Source: Kiritimatiellia bacterium
Lineage (GTDB): Bacteria > Verrucomicrobiota > Kiritimatiellia > JAAZAB01
Direction of reading: 5' to 3'
NCBI GenBank assembly: GCA_018400335.1
Contig: JAGYMT010000140.1
Span: 1 to 5,741, forward strand
DNA: 5,741 bases
Both the position numbers and the translations under genes were made by a program. Positions 1 through 5,741 of the stretch are shown here, piece by piece (position 1 is the stretch's first letter; every line of letters begins with the position of its first letter). The notes below the pieces were generated by a model that ran no database searches, was not told the DNA's origin, and saw nothing but the letters and a program-made list of their open reading frames with translations.

Positions 1-41
1 GACTCATCATGCCTTTGGCTTGATAAATTTAGTCAAACATT

Positions 42-2321
42 TTGCGAATAAGGAGCTATACTTCCATAAAACACGGTAATGAACAAGTGAATGGCGCCCG
101 GCAGCGGCTCGATCTCTGTTCCGGCTGGTCTTTCGTTAAGCGGGATATGGGGCGGCGCTGGCTTCGCGGAGCCGGGCCATGCGACGCGGAGAAGGTTGAC
201 CTTCCGCATTGCTGGAATGAGACGGATTCTTTTCGTGCAGGTATCAAATACTACCGGGGACCGGGGAGCTACCGCCTGAACTTCATACTGCCCGCTCTGT
301 CCGCCGACGCCGATGGTTCGAGGTGGTTTCTGGTGGCGGAGGGCTTTTACGGCACCGGCGACGTGTGGCTGAACGGGGTCAGGGTTGATTTCGTGGATGG
401 TCAGTACCTCGGGTTCCGGCTTGACGTTACGCCGCTGTTGAGGTGGAACGATGGTAATATTCTCGGCATTCGGCTCACGAATCGCTGCGCGCGGCACGTC
501 CTGACTGGAATTGCCGATCCGGATTTCCTGCTCTATGGCGGGCTTTCAGGCAAATTGTGTATCGAGCGCGTGCCCCTTCTGCATTTTGATGATGCCGGCG
601 TCCAGGTGATCTGCCGCGATGTGTCGGCGGAAGGCGCGCAAGTTGACATTTCATGCCTTGTTGCCGGGTCCGGCTCGCACGGGCGCCCCGGCATGGTGCG
701 CTGGCGGGTTTATGATCATGAGGACGGCTTGGTCGCCGAATTGAATGCGTCTGAGCCCAAGCCCTCGGGGCCGGACGGGATGAGAGACTGTAATGCCGCT
801 GTGATGTTGAAAAGTCCCCGCCTTTGGTCAATCGAAAACCCGGCGCTTTACCATGCCGAGGGCCTTCTCTTTGATGGCGACCGCGTCACGGACAGGGTGG
901 TCAAGCGGTTCGGCATCCGGTCGGCCCGGTTTGCGCGCAACCAGGGCTTTTTCCTGAACGGCCGCCGCGTGAGGCTCCGCGGCTGCAACCGGCACGAGAG
1001 CATGCCTGGATTCGGAAATGCGCTGCCCGCGAACCTGCATCGGCTGGATGCTGAGCTGATTAAGCAGGCGGGACTTAACTTCGTACGCCTCTCGCACTAT
1101 CCGCAGAATCCGGCCTTCCTTGACGCCTGTGATGAGCTCGGAATACTGGTATATGCGGAAATAGCCACTTGGAAAAGCGTCCGCGCCGGACGCTGGCTGG
1201 AATCGGCCTGTCGCCAGATGAATGATATGATCCGGCGCGACCGTAACCACCCCTGTATTATTCTCTGGGGCATGGGGAATGAGTCGAGCTGCCGCGAGGC
1301 TTATGTACGGCTGAGCGAGCTTGCGCACGGGTTGGATCCGGCCCGCCCCGTGATTTATGCCGAAAACCACTTTTACCGCGCAAGCCGCCACCGGGTGATC
1401 GGCATCCCGGATGTCTGGGGATGCAATTACGAGCTGGATGCTTTCAATGAGGGGCTAAGCGCGAGCCGCCTCGGCGCCGTGTTGGTTACCGAATGCAGCA
1501 ATTATCCGCACGCCTTGCGAGGCAGCCGTATCGAGGAGGCGCGGCAGGTGGACCTTATTCTCCGCGATGTCCGGGCCATCGAGTCCCGGGCTTTCGTCGC
1601 CGGCTACACGCTGTGGAGCTATGATGATTATGCCACGATGCGCAAAAACCGGTACAAGCGGCACTGCGGCATCGTGGACGCATGGCGCGTTCCTAAAATG
1701 TCGTTCGCGCTTCTCCAGGCGCTGAATCTGGAAAGCCCGTTTCTTAAGATTTTCGGGGACTGGGAAGCGGCCGGTCCGTCAGGTGAGCGGGAGGTGCACG
1801 TGATGACCAATTGTGATAAGGTCGTCTTCTCCGTGGACGGCAGGGAGATAGCGGCCGCGAATGGGTCGGCGTGTTTTGTGCAAAACCTGCCTTACCGGCG
1901 GGCCGTGCTTACGGCGACCGGAGTGAAGGATGGCGCGCCGGACGCCGTTGCTCTGCTTGAGCCTTTCGAAGAGCCTTGCCGCCTTGTCCTTGCCGCGCGC
2001 CGGCCGGCGCGGAAGACGGATGCGGGCGATGCGGTTGTGGTGGACGTTTCTGTTTGCGACAGCGGCGGGCGCGTGGTTGAATCCTTTGATGGAGAGATAG
2101 AGGTTGCAGCAGACTCGCCGTTCCGGCTACGATCCGGAATTCCGGGCAAGGTTCAGGTTTCTTCCGGAGTGGGCGTGGCCATGTTGACCGCCAACGCTCC
2201 ATGGGAAGAGGCGTGGCTGACGGTATGCTGTTCTGGAATTTCCGATGCGAGTCTGTTGCTCACCCGTGATGAACAGGGCGCTCCGGCCAGGACGGTGGAA
2301 GGGAGAGGGGGAAGGCGGTAA
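42..2321 (+). CDS. Glycoside hydrolase family 2 protein (beta-galactosidase/beta-glucuronidase-like)
   Basis: This is a retaining exo-glycosidase that hydrolyses a terminal beta-linked sugar through a double displacement; the exact sugar is unknown. Residues (counted from the TTG at 42): jelly-roll sugar-binding domain about 22-180, Ig-like domain about 185-295, TIM barrel about 300-565, then two beta-rich C-terminal domains (about 580-635 and 645-742) resembling the DUF4982 and GH2 C5 modules. NFVRLSHYP (346-354) nearly matches GH2 signature 1. DRNHPCIILWGMGNE (400-414) matches signature 2, giving acid/base E414. E484 in LVTE is the expected nucleophile. The Asn-x-Lys motif of beta-glucuronidases is not visible before GIVD (RHC occupies that place), which argues against uronide specificity. 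No signal peptide is seen, so the enzyme is probably cytoplasmic. The start is uncertain: TTG 42 gives the longest reading, and GTG 87 gives a protein beginning just before the conserved domain. The family call is firm; the substrate is not. Confidence 0.93.
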   Translation: MRIRSYTSIKHGNEQVNGARQRLDLCSGWSFVKRDMGRRWLRGAGPCDAEKVDLPHCWNETDSFRAGIKYYRGPGSYRLNFILPALSADADGSRWFLVAEGFYGTGDVWLNGVRVDFVDGQYLGFRLDVTPLLRWNDGNILGIRLTNRCARHVLTGIADPDFLLYGGLSGKLCIERVPLLHFDDAGVQVICRDVSAEGAQVDISCLVAGSGSHGRPGMVRWRVYDHEDGLVAELNASEPKPSGPDGMRDCNAAVMLKSPRLWSIENPALYHAEGLLFDGDRVTDRVVKRFGIRSARFARNQGFFLNGRRVRLRGCNRHESMPGFGNALPANLHRLDAELIKQAGLNFVRLSHYPQNPAFLDACDELGILVYAEIATWKSVRAGRWLESACRQMNDMIRRDRNHPCIILWGMGNESSCREAYVRLSELAHGLDPARPVIYAENHFYRASRHRVIGIPDVWGCNYELDAFNEGLSASRLGAVLVTECSNYPHALRGSRIEEARQVDLILRDVRAIESRAFVAGYTLWSYDDYATMRKNRYKRHCGIVDAWRVPKMSFALLQALNLESPFLKIFGDWEAAGPSGEREVHVMTNCDKVVFSVDGREIAAANGSACFVQNLPYRRAVLTATGVKDGAPDAVALLEPFEEPCRLVLAARRPARKTDAGDAVVVDVSVCDSGGRVVESFDGEIEVAADSPFRLRSGIPGKVQVSSGVGVAMLTANAPWEEAWLTVCCSGISDASLLLTRDEQGAPARTVEGRGGRR
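50..55 (+). promoter_or_regulatory. Shine-Dalgarno-like AAGGAG ahead of the GH2 gene
   Basis: AAGGAG is a strong match to a ribosome binding site and lies in an AT-richer leader. It follows three stop codons in the GH2 frame (21-23, 24-26 and 30-32). It sits downstream of the TTG at 42, so it cannot serve that codon. It ends 31 bases before the GTG at 87. The only in-frame codon at about the right distance is ATA at 66-68. The motif is certain, but which start it serves is not. The first 40 bases may hold a promoter, but I see no convincing -35/-10 pair. Confidence 0.4.
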
Positions 2322-2323
2322 AA

Positions 2324-2354
2324 GGGGTTAGGGGTTAGGCGTTAGGGGCTAGGG
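2324..2354 (+). other. Potential G-quadruplex, plus strand
   Basis: Four G-tracts of at least three Gs (2324-2327, 2331-2334, 2345-2348, 2352-2354) are separated by spacers of 3, 10 and 3 bases. This fits a relaxed quadruplex pattern with one long loop. It lies in the left arm of the inverted repeat, so quadruplex and hairpin would compete for the same bases. Whether it folds is inference. Confidence 0.45.
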
Positions 2355-2380
2355 ACTAGCGCCTAATTCCTAACGCCTAA

Positions 2381-2412
2381 CCCCTAACCCCTAACACCTT
2401 ACCCCCAACCCC
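2381..2412 (-). other. Potential G-quadruplex, minus strand
   Basis: The plus strand has C-tracts at 2381-2384, 2388-2391, 2402-2406 and 2409-2412, with spacers of 3, 10 and 2 bases, so the minus strand carries four G-tracts. It mirrors the plus-strand candidate of the left arm. In RNA from the plus strand this part would be C-rich and single-stranded or paired, so any quadruplex here would form in DNA or in antisense RNA. Confidence 0.45.
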
Positions 2413-2453
2413 TTGTCTGCCCCAGGACGATTCAGCAGCCAAAACGCAAAAAG

Positions 2454-2459
2454 AAGGGG
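2454..2459 (+). promoter_or_regulatory. Ribosome binding site of the glycosyltransferase gene, inside a stray GGGGTTA heptamer
   Basis: AAGGGG ends five bases before the ATG at 2465 and is the best Shine-Dalgarno candidate, which supports this start. With the following bases it reads AAGGGGTTA (2454-2462), identical to the nine bases that open the repeat block at 2322-2330. AACCCCTT at 2407-2414 is its perfect 8-base complement across a 39-base loop, so local pairing could hide this site. Confidence 0.6.
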
Positions 2460-2464
2460 TTATC

Positions 2465-3586
2465 ATGATTCTCGCGTTCGATGGACGCGCGTTCTGCCGC
2501 GAGCTTGATTCCATGGACCGCGTTCTGCGGGTCCTGATATGCGCGGCCAGGCACGCGGGGTGGCAGGTTGAGATATGGACCTCCGGCGACCTGCGCCCTG
2601 ATGCTGAAAAATTTCGCGAATATGTGAAGCCGGCGGCTGATGCCGCAGGCTCCGCCGCCGCTGCCCTGTGGTCTCCTGATTTAGATGTGTTGCCATGCGC
2701 CTTGCCTCGCGTTGCAACGCTTCATGATGTGAACCCCCTCCTGCCGGATGGAAGAAACCGACTTGCCCGGTGGTTGCGGGGGCGTCGTTTCAGGCGGAGC
2801 GTGGCGGAGTGTCTCGCCGGGGCAGACCGTCTGGTCACTGATACGCGCGATGCAGCATGCCGTATAAACGAAGCCTTTCCGGACAGCGCCGACAGGCTTT
2901 CCGTGGTGCCCCTGTTCGCCGATCCGGACTTGCAGCCGCTGAGGGGCGCTGAAGGCGCGCGAGTGCTTGAAGGGTTTGACCTGGCGCCCGGGTTCATCCT
3001 CTTCGTCGGCAGCTTGCGGAGGCATAAGAACTGGGATGGCCTGCTTCGCGCTTATGCCGCTCTGCCGCCTTCTTTGAGAAAAGATCGGCAACTGGTCTTT
3101 GCGGGGCGGGCCAGCCGCGCCCGCCCGGAAGCGGAACGTCTGGCTGCTAAGCTTGGCGTGAGCTCCTGCGTTCGCATTCTGGGCGTTGTGGATGAAAAAA
3201 CCCTGCATGCTCTCTATGGAGGAGCGGGGCTTCTGGCCTGCCCGAGCTTCATGGAGGGGTTCGGGTTCCCGCCATTGGAGGCGATGTCCTGCGGCGTTCC
3301 CGTCGTTGCTTCCGACCGCACCTGTATGCCGGAAGTGCTCGGAGATGCGGCTGTTTATGTCAACCCAAGCTCAATCGAGAGTATCGCCCGGGGCCTGGCC
3401 TCGGTTTTTGAAGATGCCCAAAGACAGGAGCGGCTTATTGAGCTCGGCCGGGAACAGGCGGCCCGCTATAATCCGGCCCGAACCGCCCGGGCTATGGCCG
3501 ATGTTCTTGCCACTGCAAAATCACAGTTTGACATGTTCGCCGGACTCTGCTTTGATAGCAAGCAAACAACGGAGGGCTCCTCGTGA
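2465..3586 (+). CDS. Glycosyltransferase, GT-B fold, GT4-like family
   Basis: The protein (373 residues) should transfer a sugar from a nucleotide-sugar donor to a glycan or lipid-linked acceptor, probably at the cytoplasmic face of the inner membrane for an envelope or extracellular polysaccharide. The N-terminal acceptor domain spans about 1-170, with VATLHD at 83-88 as the usual conserved histidine region. The donor domain starts at FILFVGSLRRHKNWDGLL (177-194), where R185/R186 and K188 sit in the nucleotide-sugar phosphate-binding segment. EGFGFPPLE (264-272) is the E-x7-E motif typical of GT4, followed by CGVPVVASD (276-284). Length is normal for the family. The N-terminal glycine-rich GIGRY-type loop of related enzymes is replaced by SMDRVL (16-21). 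There is no signal peptide or membrane segment. The gene overlaps the next, small membrane-protein gene by four bases, so the two are probably translated together. Donor and acceptor cannot be named from sequence. Confidence 0.92.
   Translation: MILAFDGRAFCRELDSMDRVLRVLICAARHAGWQVEIWTSGDLRPDAEKFREYVKPAADAAGSAAAALWSPDLDVLPCALPRVATLHDVNPLLPDGRNRLARWLRGRRFRRSVAECLAGADRLVTDTRDAACRINEAFPDSADRLSVVPLFADPDLQPLRGAEGARVLEGFDLAPGFILFVGSLRRHKNWDGLLRAYAALPPSLRKDRQLVFAGRASRARPEAERLAAKLGVSSCVRILGVVDEKTLHALYGGAGLLACPSFMEGFGFPPLEAMSCGVPVVASDRTCMPEVLGDAAVYVNPSSIESIARGLASVFEDAQRQERLIELGREQAARYNPARTARAMADVLATAKSQFDMFAGLCFDSKQTTEGSS
3571..3576 (+). promoter_or_regulatory. Ribosome binding site for the small membrane protein
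   Basis: GGAGGG lies inside the last codons of the glycosyltransferase gene, six bases before the GTG at 3583. The strength and spacing of this site decide in favour of the GTG start over the in-frame ATG at 3595. Confidence 0.75.
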
Positions 3587-3771
3587 ACAAGAAGATGCTT
3601 ACAGTTCTGCTCATTCTTGCAGTGATTGCGATTCTGCTCGTCTATAACAGCATGGGGATGGGCAGGACGATCAAGGTGGACCTGATCGTCAAGGAGATAT
3701 CGGCGTTGAAGTCGCTGGTCTTCCTGGCCTTCACCGCCGTGGGAGTGGCGATAGGCGTCCTGCTCAAGTGA
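3583..3771 (+). CDS. Small two-helix membrane protein, LapA/DUF1049-like
   Basis: This 62-residue protein has two hydrophobic helices, about residues 5-21 and 44-61, joined by a short segment with charged residues (28-43). Two lysines at the N-terminus suggest that both ends face the cytoplasm. An Asn right after the first helix (N22), a short beta-prone stretch (IKVDLIV, 30-36) and a glycine-rich second helix (GVAIG) recall the LapA/DUF1049 family of small inner-membrane proteins, some of which work in lipopolysaccharide assembly; this match is from pattern only. The GTG start overlaps the glycosyltransferase stop (GTGA) and has its own GGAGGG site, so it is real and translationally coupled. 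A membrane anchor or partner role for the glycosyltransferase is inferred from context. It ends 8 bp before the convergent tonB stop. Confidence 0.75.
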   Translation: MNKKMLTVLLILAVIAILLVYNSMGMGRTIKVDLIVKEISALKSLVFLAFTAVGVAIGVLLK

Positions 3772-3779
3772 TCCGGGAC

Positions 3780-4421
3780 TCAGTCAACAAGCCGGAACCG
3801 GAATGAAAGCGTGGCGCGGGTTGCCGCGGACAGTTGGCCGCCTCCCGCTCCTACGAAGCTTGCCCGGCGCACGGACCTGATAGCGGCATCATCGAGCGCG
3901 GGATACCCGCTTGACTGCTCCACCTTCACTTCCTCGACCTCTCCGGAAGCCGCTACGGTAACATTGAGAGTCACAACACCCTCCTCGCCCCGCAACCGGG
4001 ATCCGAGCGGATAGCGCGGCCGGATTTCAGAGGCCGGGTGGAGCTCGCCCTGCACGCCCTTCGCGAGAAGGTCGGCATCGTTCATATCCTGTTCCGCCGT
4101 CTCGACCGGAAGCTCATCCGGAATCTCTTCCGGTTCCGGCGGGTCGTCCCGCGGCGGCGGCACGACCACCGGCGCCGGTTCGATCGCCGGGGTGATTATT
4201 TCCGGCTCCGGCCGGATTGGTTCCGGACGCGGCTCCTCCGGTTTCGACACGGGCGGCGCCTGGATGGAGACGAGCGTGAGAGTGAGCGCCGATTCGCCGG
4301 CCTGGAGGGCGGGCGCGAGCACGTCGGGCGGATGCAGCACGCCTGCCGCGCCGAAGAGAACCAGCGCGTGCAGGAGAACCGACACCGCGAACGCCGCAAA
4401 CAAGTCGTCCCGCCCATTCAT
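3780..4421 (-). CDS. tonB: TonB family energy-transducing protein
   Basis: TonB passes proton-motive-force energy from an ExbB/ExbD complex in the inner membrane to outer-membrane receptors. The architecture is complete in 213 residues (E. coli TonB has 239). A single N-terminal membrane anchor covers about 7-29 and contains S14-x3-H18, the SxxxH pattern essential in E. coli TonB (S16/H20). A Pro/Glu-rich periplasm-spanning region follows (about 56-104, PEP and RPEP repeats). The C-terminal TonB domain covers about 128-213, with RYPLGSRLRGEEGVVTL and the SSGYPALDDAAIRSVR segment. The ATG at 4421 lies five bases after a GGGGG element and is preferred; an adjacent GTG at 4424 would add one residue. 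The gene begins 14 bp after the stop of the TonB-dependent receptor and is surely in its operon, suggesting a TonB devoted to that receptor. No exbB or exbD is in view. Confidence 0.93.
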   Translation of the reverse strand: MNGRDDLFAAFAVSVLLHALVLFGAAGVLHPPDVLAPALQAGESALTLTLVSIQAPPVSKPEEPRPEPIRPEPEIITPAIEPAPVVVPPPRDDPPEPEEIPDELPVETAEQDMNDADLLAKGVQGELHPASEIRPRYPLGSRLRGEEGVVTLNVTVAASGEVEEVKVEQSSGYPALDDAAIRSVRRASFVGAGGGQLSAATRATLSFRFRLVD

Positions 4422-4435
4422 CACCGCCCCCTATC

Positions 4436-5741
4436 TCAGAATCGGCATGATAACCCGGCCTTGAAAGAACGCTCCGGCGAAGGATAGTACCCGTCAGTGG
4501 CCCAGCCCCGATAGCCGGCCGTCGCGTATTTCTCGCCGAACACGTTGTCAACCCCGGCAAATGCCTCCAGCCCGAGCTGAGCGACGAACTCCGGGGTGTA
4601 TCGCAGGGACAGGTCAACAACCGTGTAATCGGAAAGCTTCTCCCCCGCGTTCGCGTTATCGCCCCCCAGATACTGGGAGCCGACGTAGCTCACGACCGCC
4701 TTGAATGCCAGGTCGTAAGGCAGAAACAGGCTTGCTGCCAGCGAGACCTTGTGACTCGGAACCAGGGGCACGTCGTTGCCGTCGAACTCGCCGTTGGTGA
4801 AACGGGTCCGGACATAGGTGTACCAGGCATCGAGCCGGCATATGTCGCGGAACGCCCATCCCGCTCGGGCCTCGGCGCCCATGTGCCGGGTGTCGTCGAG
4901 GTTCGAGTTGCGATAGGTAACCTCGTTCCACGTTATCTGGTCCTTCATGTCCATCAGGAAGAGCGTCAGTCCGGCGCGGATTCCCTCGATCAACGCGAGG
5001 TCGGTCCCCACTTCATAGTTTTGGCCTTTTTCCATCTCGAGATCTGTGTAGATATCATCAGCGTACCCGGCGTAGCTCACGAGCTCGTCAACGAACGGGA
5101 AGCGGTAGACCGTTCCGGCGCGGGTGAACACCTTCGAGTCGTCGGCGAGCAGGTAGATAAGGGCCGCGGAGACGGCGCCGGCGTTATAGGTCTTGGCATC
5201 ATCAATCGCCGAGGCGGGCACGTCGGCGTCATACCGCGCCTGGTCATACCTCGCGCCGAGTTCGAGTACGAGCTGATCCATGATGGAGAACTCGTTCCGC
5301 GCGTAGCCGCCGAGCGTCCGCTTCCTGATATCCGCGGAAGCGGCCTGGATGGTGCGGTCGAGGTCGTCATAGCGGCGGGCATCCAGCTTGTCCAGATAGC
5401 CGTCGAAGCCGGCGAGGAAGGTGTTCCCGTGATCGAGGAGGTCGGCATCCACCGTCAACCGCGGCGTGGCCCCGTAGGTGTCAATTATGAAATCGGAATA
5501 GCTGTACCAACTGGCCATGTCGGACACTGAATCCTTGCGCCCGTATATGATGTTCATGTCGAACCGGAGCGCGTCGTTCAGAAGGGACTTCACGCCCAGG
5601 TCCGCGCTGTAACACTTGTTCTCGGCGCTGTCGTCCGGGAACATGCTCTGGCGCGGGTTTCCCTTCATCTGCTCAAGAGTGAGGTAGCCGGGCATCTCGT
5701 AGGACATATCGTTGTAGGCCAGAGCCAGGTCAAGGTTGTTG
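4436..5741 (-). CDS. TonB-dependent outer-membrane receptor (C-terminal part, cut by window edge)
   Basis: The reading frame is open to the window edge, so the apparent ATG at 5707 is internal; 434 residues are visible. TonB-dependent receptors are 22-strand barrels that import iron chelates, vitamin B12, sugars or other ligands. The visible part shows alternating aromatic/hydrophobic strands with polar loops throughout. It has a typical mid-barrel segment (MEKGQNYEVGTDLALIEG) and the C-terminal signature region NVFGEKYATAGYRG leading to YPSPERSFKAGLSCRF, which ends in the terminal Phe used for barrel assembly. The N-terminal plug, TonB box and signal peptide would lie beyond 5741. The gene directly precedes tonB (14-bp gap). 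Substrate is unknown: the plug is missing and no transport or binding partner is in view. Family identity is secure. Confidence 0.92.
   Translation of the reverse strand, partial: NNLDLALAYNDMSYEMPGYLTLEQMKGNPRQSMFPDDSAENKCYSADLGVKSLLNDALRFDMNIIYGRKDSVSDMASWYSYSDFIIDTYGATPRLTVDADLLDHGNTFLAGFDGYLDKLDARRYDDLDRTIQAASADIRKRTLGGYARNEFSIMDQLVLELGARYDQARYDADVPASAIDDAKTYNAGAVSAALIYLLADDSKVFTRAGTVYRFPFVDELVSYAGYADDIYTDLEMEKGQNYEVGTDLALIEGIRAGLTLFLMDMKDQITWNEVTYRNSNLDDTRHMGAEARAGWAFRDICRLDAWYTYVRTRFTNGEFDGNDVPLVPSHKVSLAASLFLPYDLAFKAVVSYVGSQYLGGDNANAGEKLSDYTVVDLSLRYTPEFVAQLGLEAFAGVDNVFGEKYATAGYRGWATDGYYPSPERSFKAGLSCRF

Larger units (their letters stand above)
2324..2417. repeat. Heptamer-phased, strand-flipping telomere-like repeat with 23-bp inverted arms
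   Basis: From three bases after the GH2 stop, the sequence runs in 7-base units: GGGGTTA twice, then GGCGTTA and two more degenerate units. After a short centre it switches to the complementary type (CCTAATT, CCTAACG, CCTAACC and relatives), decaying by about 2417. Positions 2324-2346 and 2369-2391 are perfect reverse complements (23 bp) around a 22-base centre. That centre holds a smaller hairpin, GCTAG-GGA-CTAGC (2348-2360). Period, inversion and arms are read directly from the sequence. No T-run follows the hairpin, so it is not a standard intrinsic terminator, though it could still impede transcription or protect the 3' end of the GH2 message. It may be a dispersed genomic repeat family; this window holds only one copy. 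Confidence 0.9.

Noticed and set aside
3..26. Tail of an upstream gene ending in tandem TGA TAA
   Set aside because: Only six codons are visible before the stops, and nothing in them supports real coding.
33..1391. Several minus-strand open frames opposite the GH2 gene
   Set aside because: They overlap a gene with complete domain structure and catalytic residues, show no domains themselves, and reflect GC-rich codon bias.
2324..2417. Chromosome-end telomere or eukaryotic origin, because of GGGGTTA repeats
   Set aside because: The block is short, degenerate and inverted, and lies between two intact bacterial genes. Nothing suggests a DNA end here.
2324..2417. Rho-independent terminator
   Set aside because: The stem is long, but no T-run follows on either strand, so the standard criteria are not met.
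2324..2417. CRISPR array
   Set aside because: The units are 7 bases with no spacers; the pattern is a simple degenerate repeat.
4190..4250. TCCGG-rich DNA repeat within tonB
   Set aside because: This is explained by codons for the Pro/Glu-rich spacer of TonB (PEP and RPEP motifs); no separate element is needed.
4038..4487. Plus-strand open frame of 149 codons rich in Arg
   Set aside because: It is antisense to tonB, and the Arg-rich composition is what the complement of Pro/Glu/Gly codons gives.
4751..5530. Plus-strand open frame of 259 codons
   Set aside because: It lies wholly antisense to the TonB-dependent receptor. The product has no recognisable domain, and such long open frames are common opposite high-GC genes.

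Overview
The window is high-GC DNA (about 60% by eye) with dense protein-coding genes. A TonB-dependent outer-membrane receptor next to its own tonB shows that the host is a Gram-negative (diderm) bacterium. Beside these lie a sugar-cleaving enzyme, a glycosyltransferase and an intergenic block of telomere-like heptamers. That mix would fit a carbohydrate-degrading lineage such as the PVC or FCB groups, but no marker gene is present, so the placement is an inference.

Layout. (1) A short AT-richer leader (1 to about 86) has stacked stop codons and an AAGGAG element. (2) 42-2321 (+) is a complete glycoside hydrolase family 2 enzyme with both catalytic glutamates. (3) 2322-2464 is a 143-bp gap, mostly filled by a 7-bp-phased repeat that runs as GGGGTTA-type units and then flips to CCTAACC-type units, making a perfect 23-bp inverted repeat. 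(4) 2465-3586 (+) is a GT-B fold glycosyltransferase (GT4-like), which overlaps by 4 bases (5) 3583-3771 (+), a 62-residue protein with two membrane segments that resembles LapA/DUF1049 proteins. (6) On the minus strand, 4421-3780 is a TonB energy-transducing protein, preceded in its operon by (7) a TonB-dependent receptor (5741-4436) that is cut off by the window edge.

The two transcription units converge with only 8 bp between the stop codons at 3771 and 3780. The plus-strand genes look like carbohydrate or cell-envelope metabolism: the GH2 enzyme removes sugars from glycosides, and the glycosyltransferase with its membrane partner probably builds an envelope glycan. The minus-strand pair is an outer-membrane uptake system with a dedicated TonB. 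Its substrate cannot be read from the visible part.

All genes belong to familiar families. The least explained part is the heptamer block between GH2 and the glycosyltransferase. It can form a long hairpin, has four-G-tract potential on both strands, and contains a segment complementary to the Shine-Dalgarno region of the downstream gene. I found no CRISPR array, tRNA, rRNA or insertion sequence.
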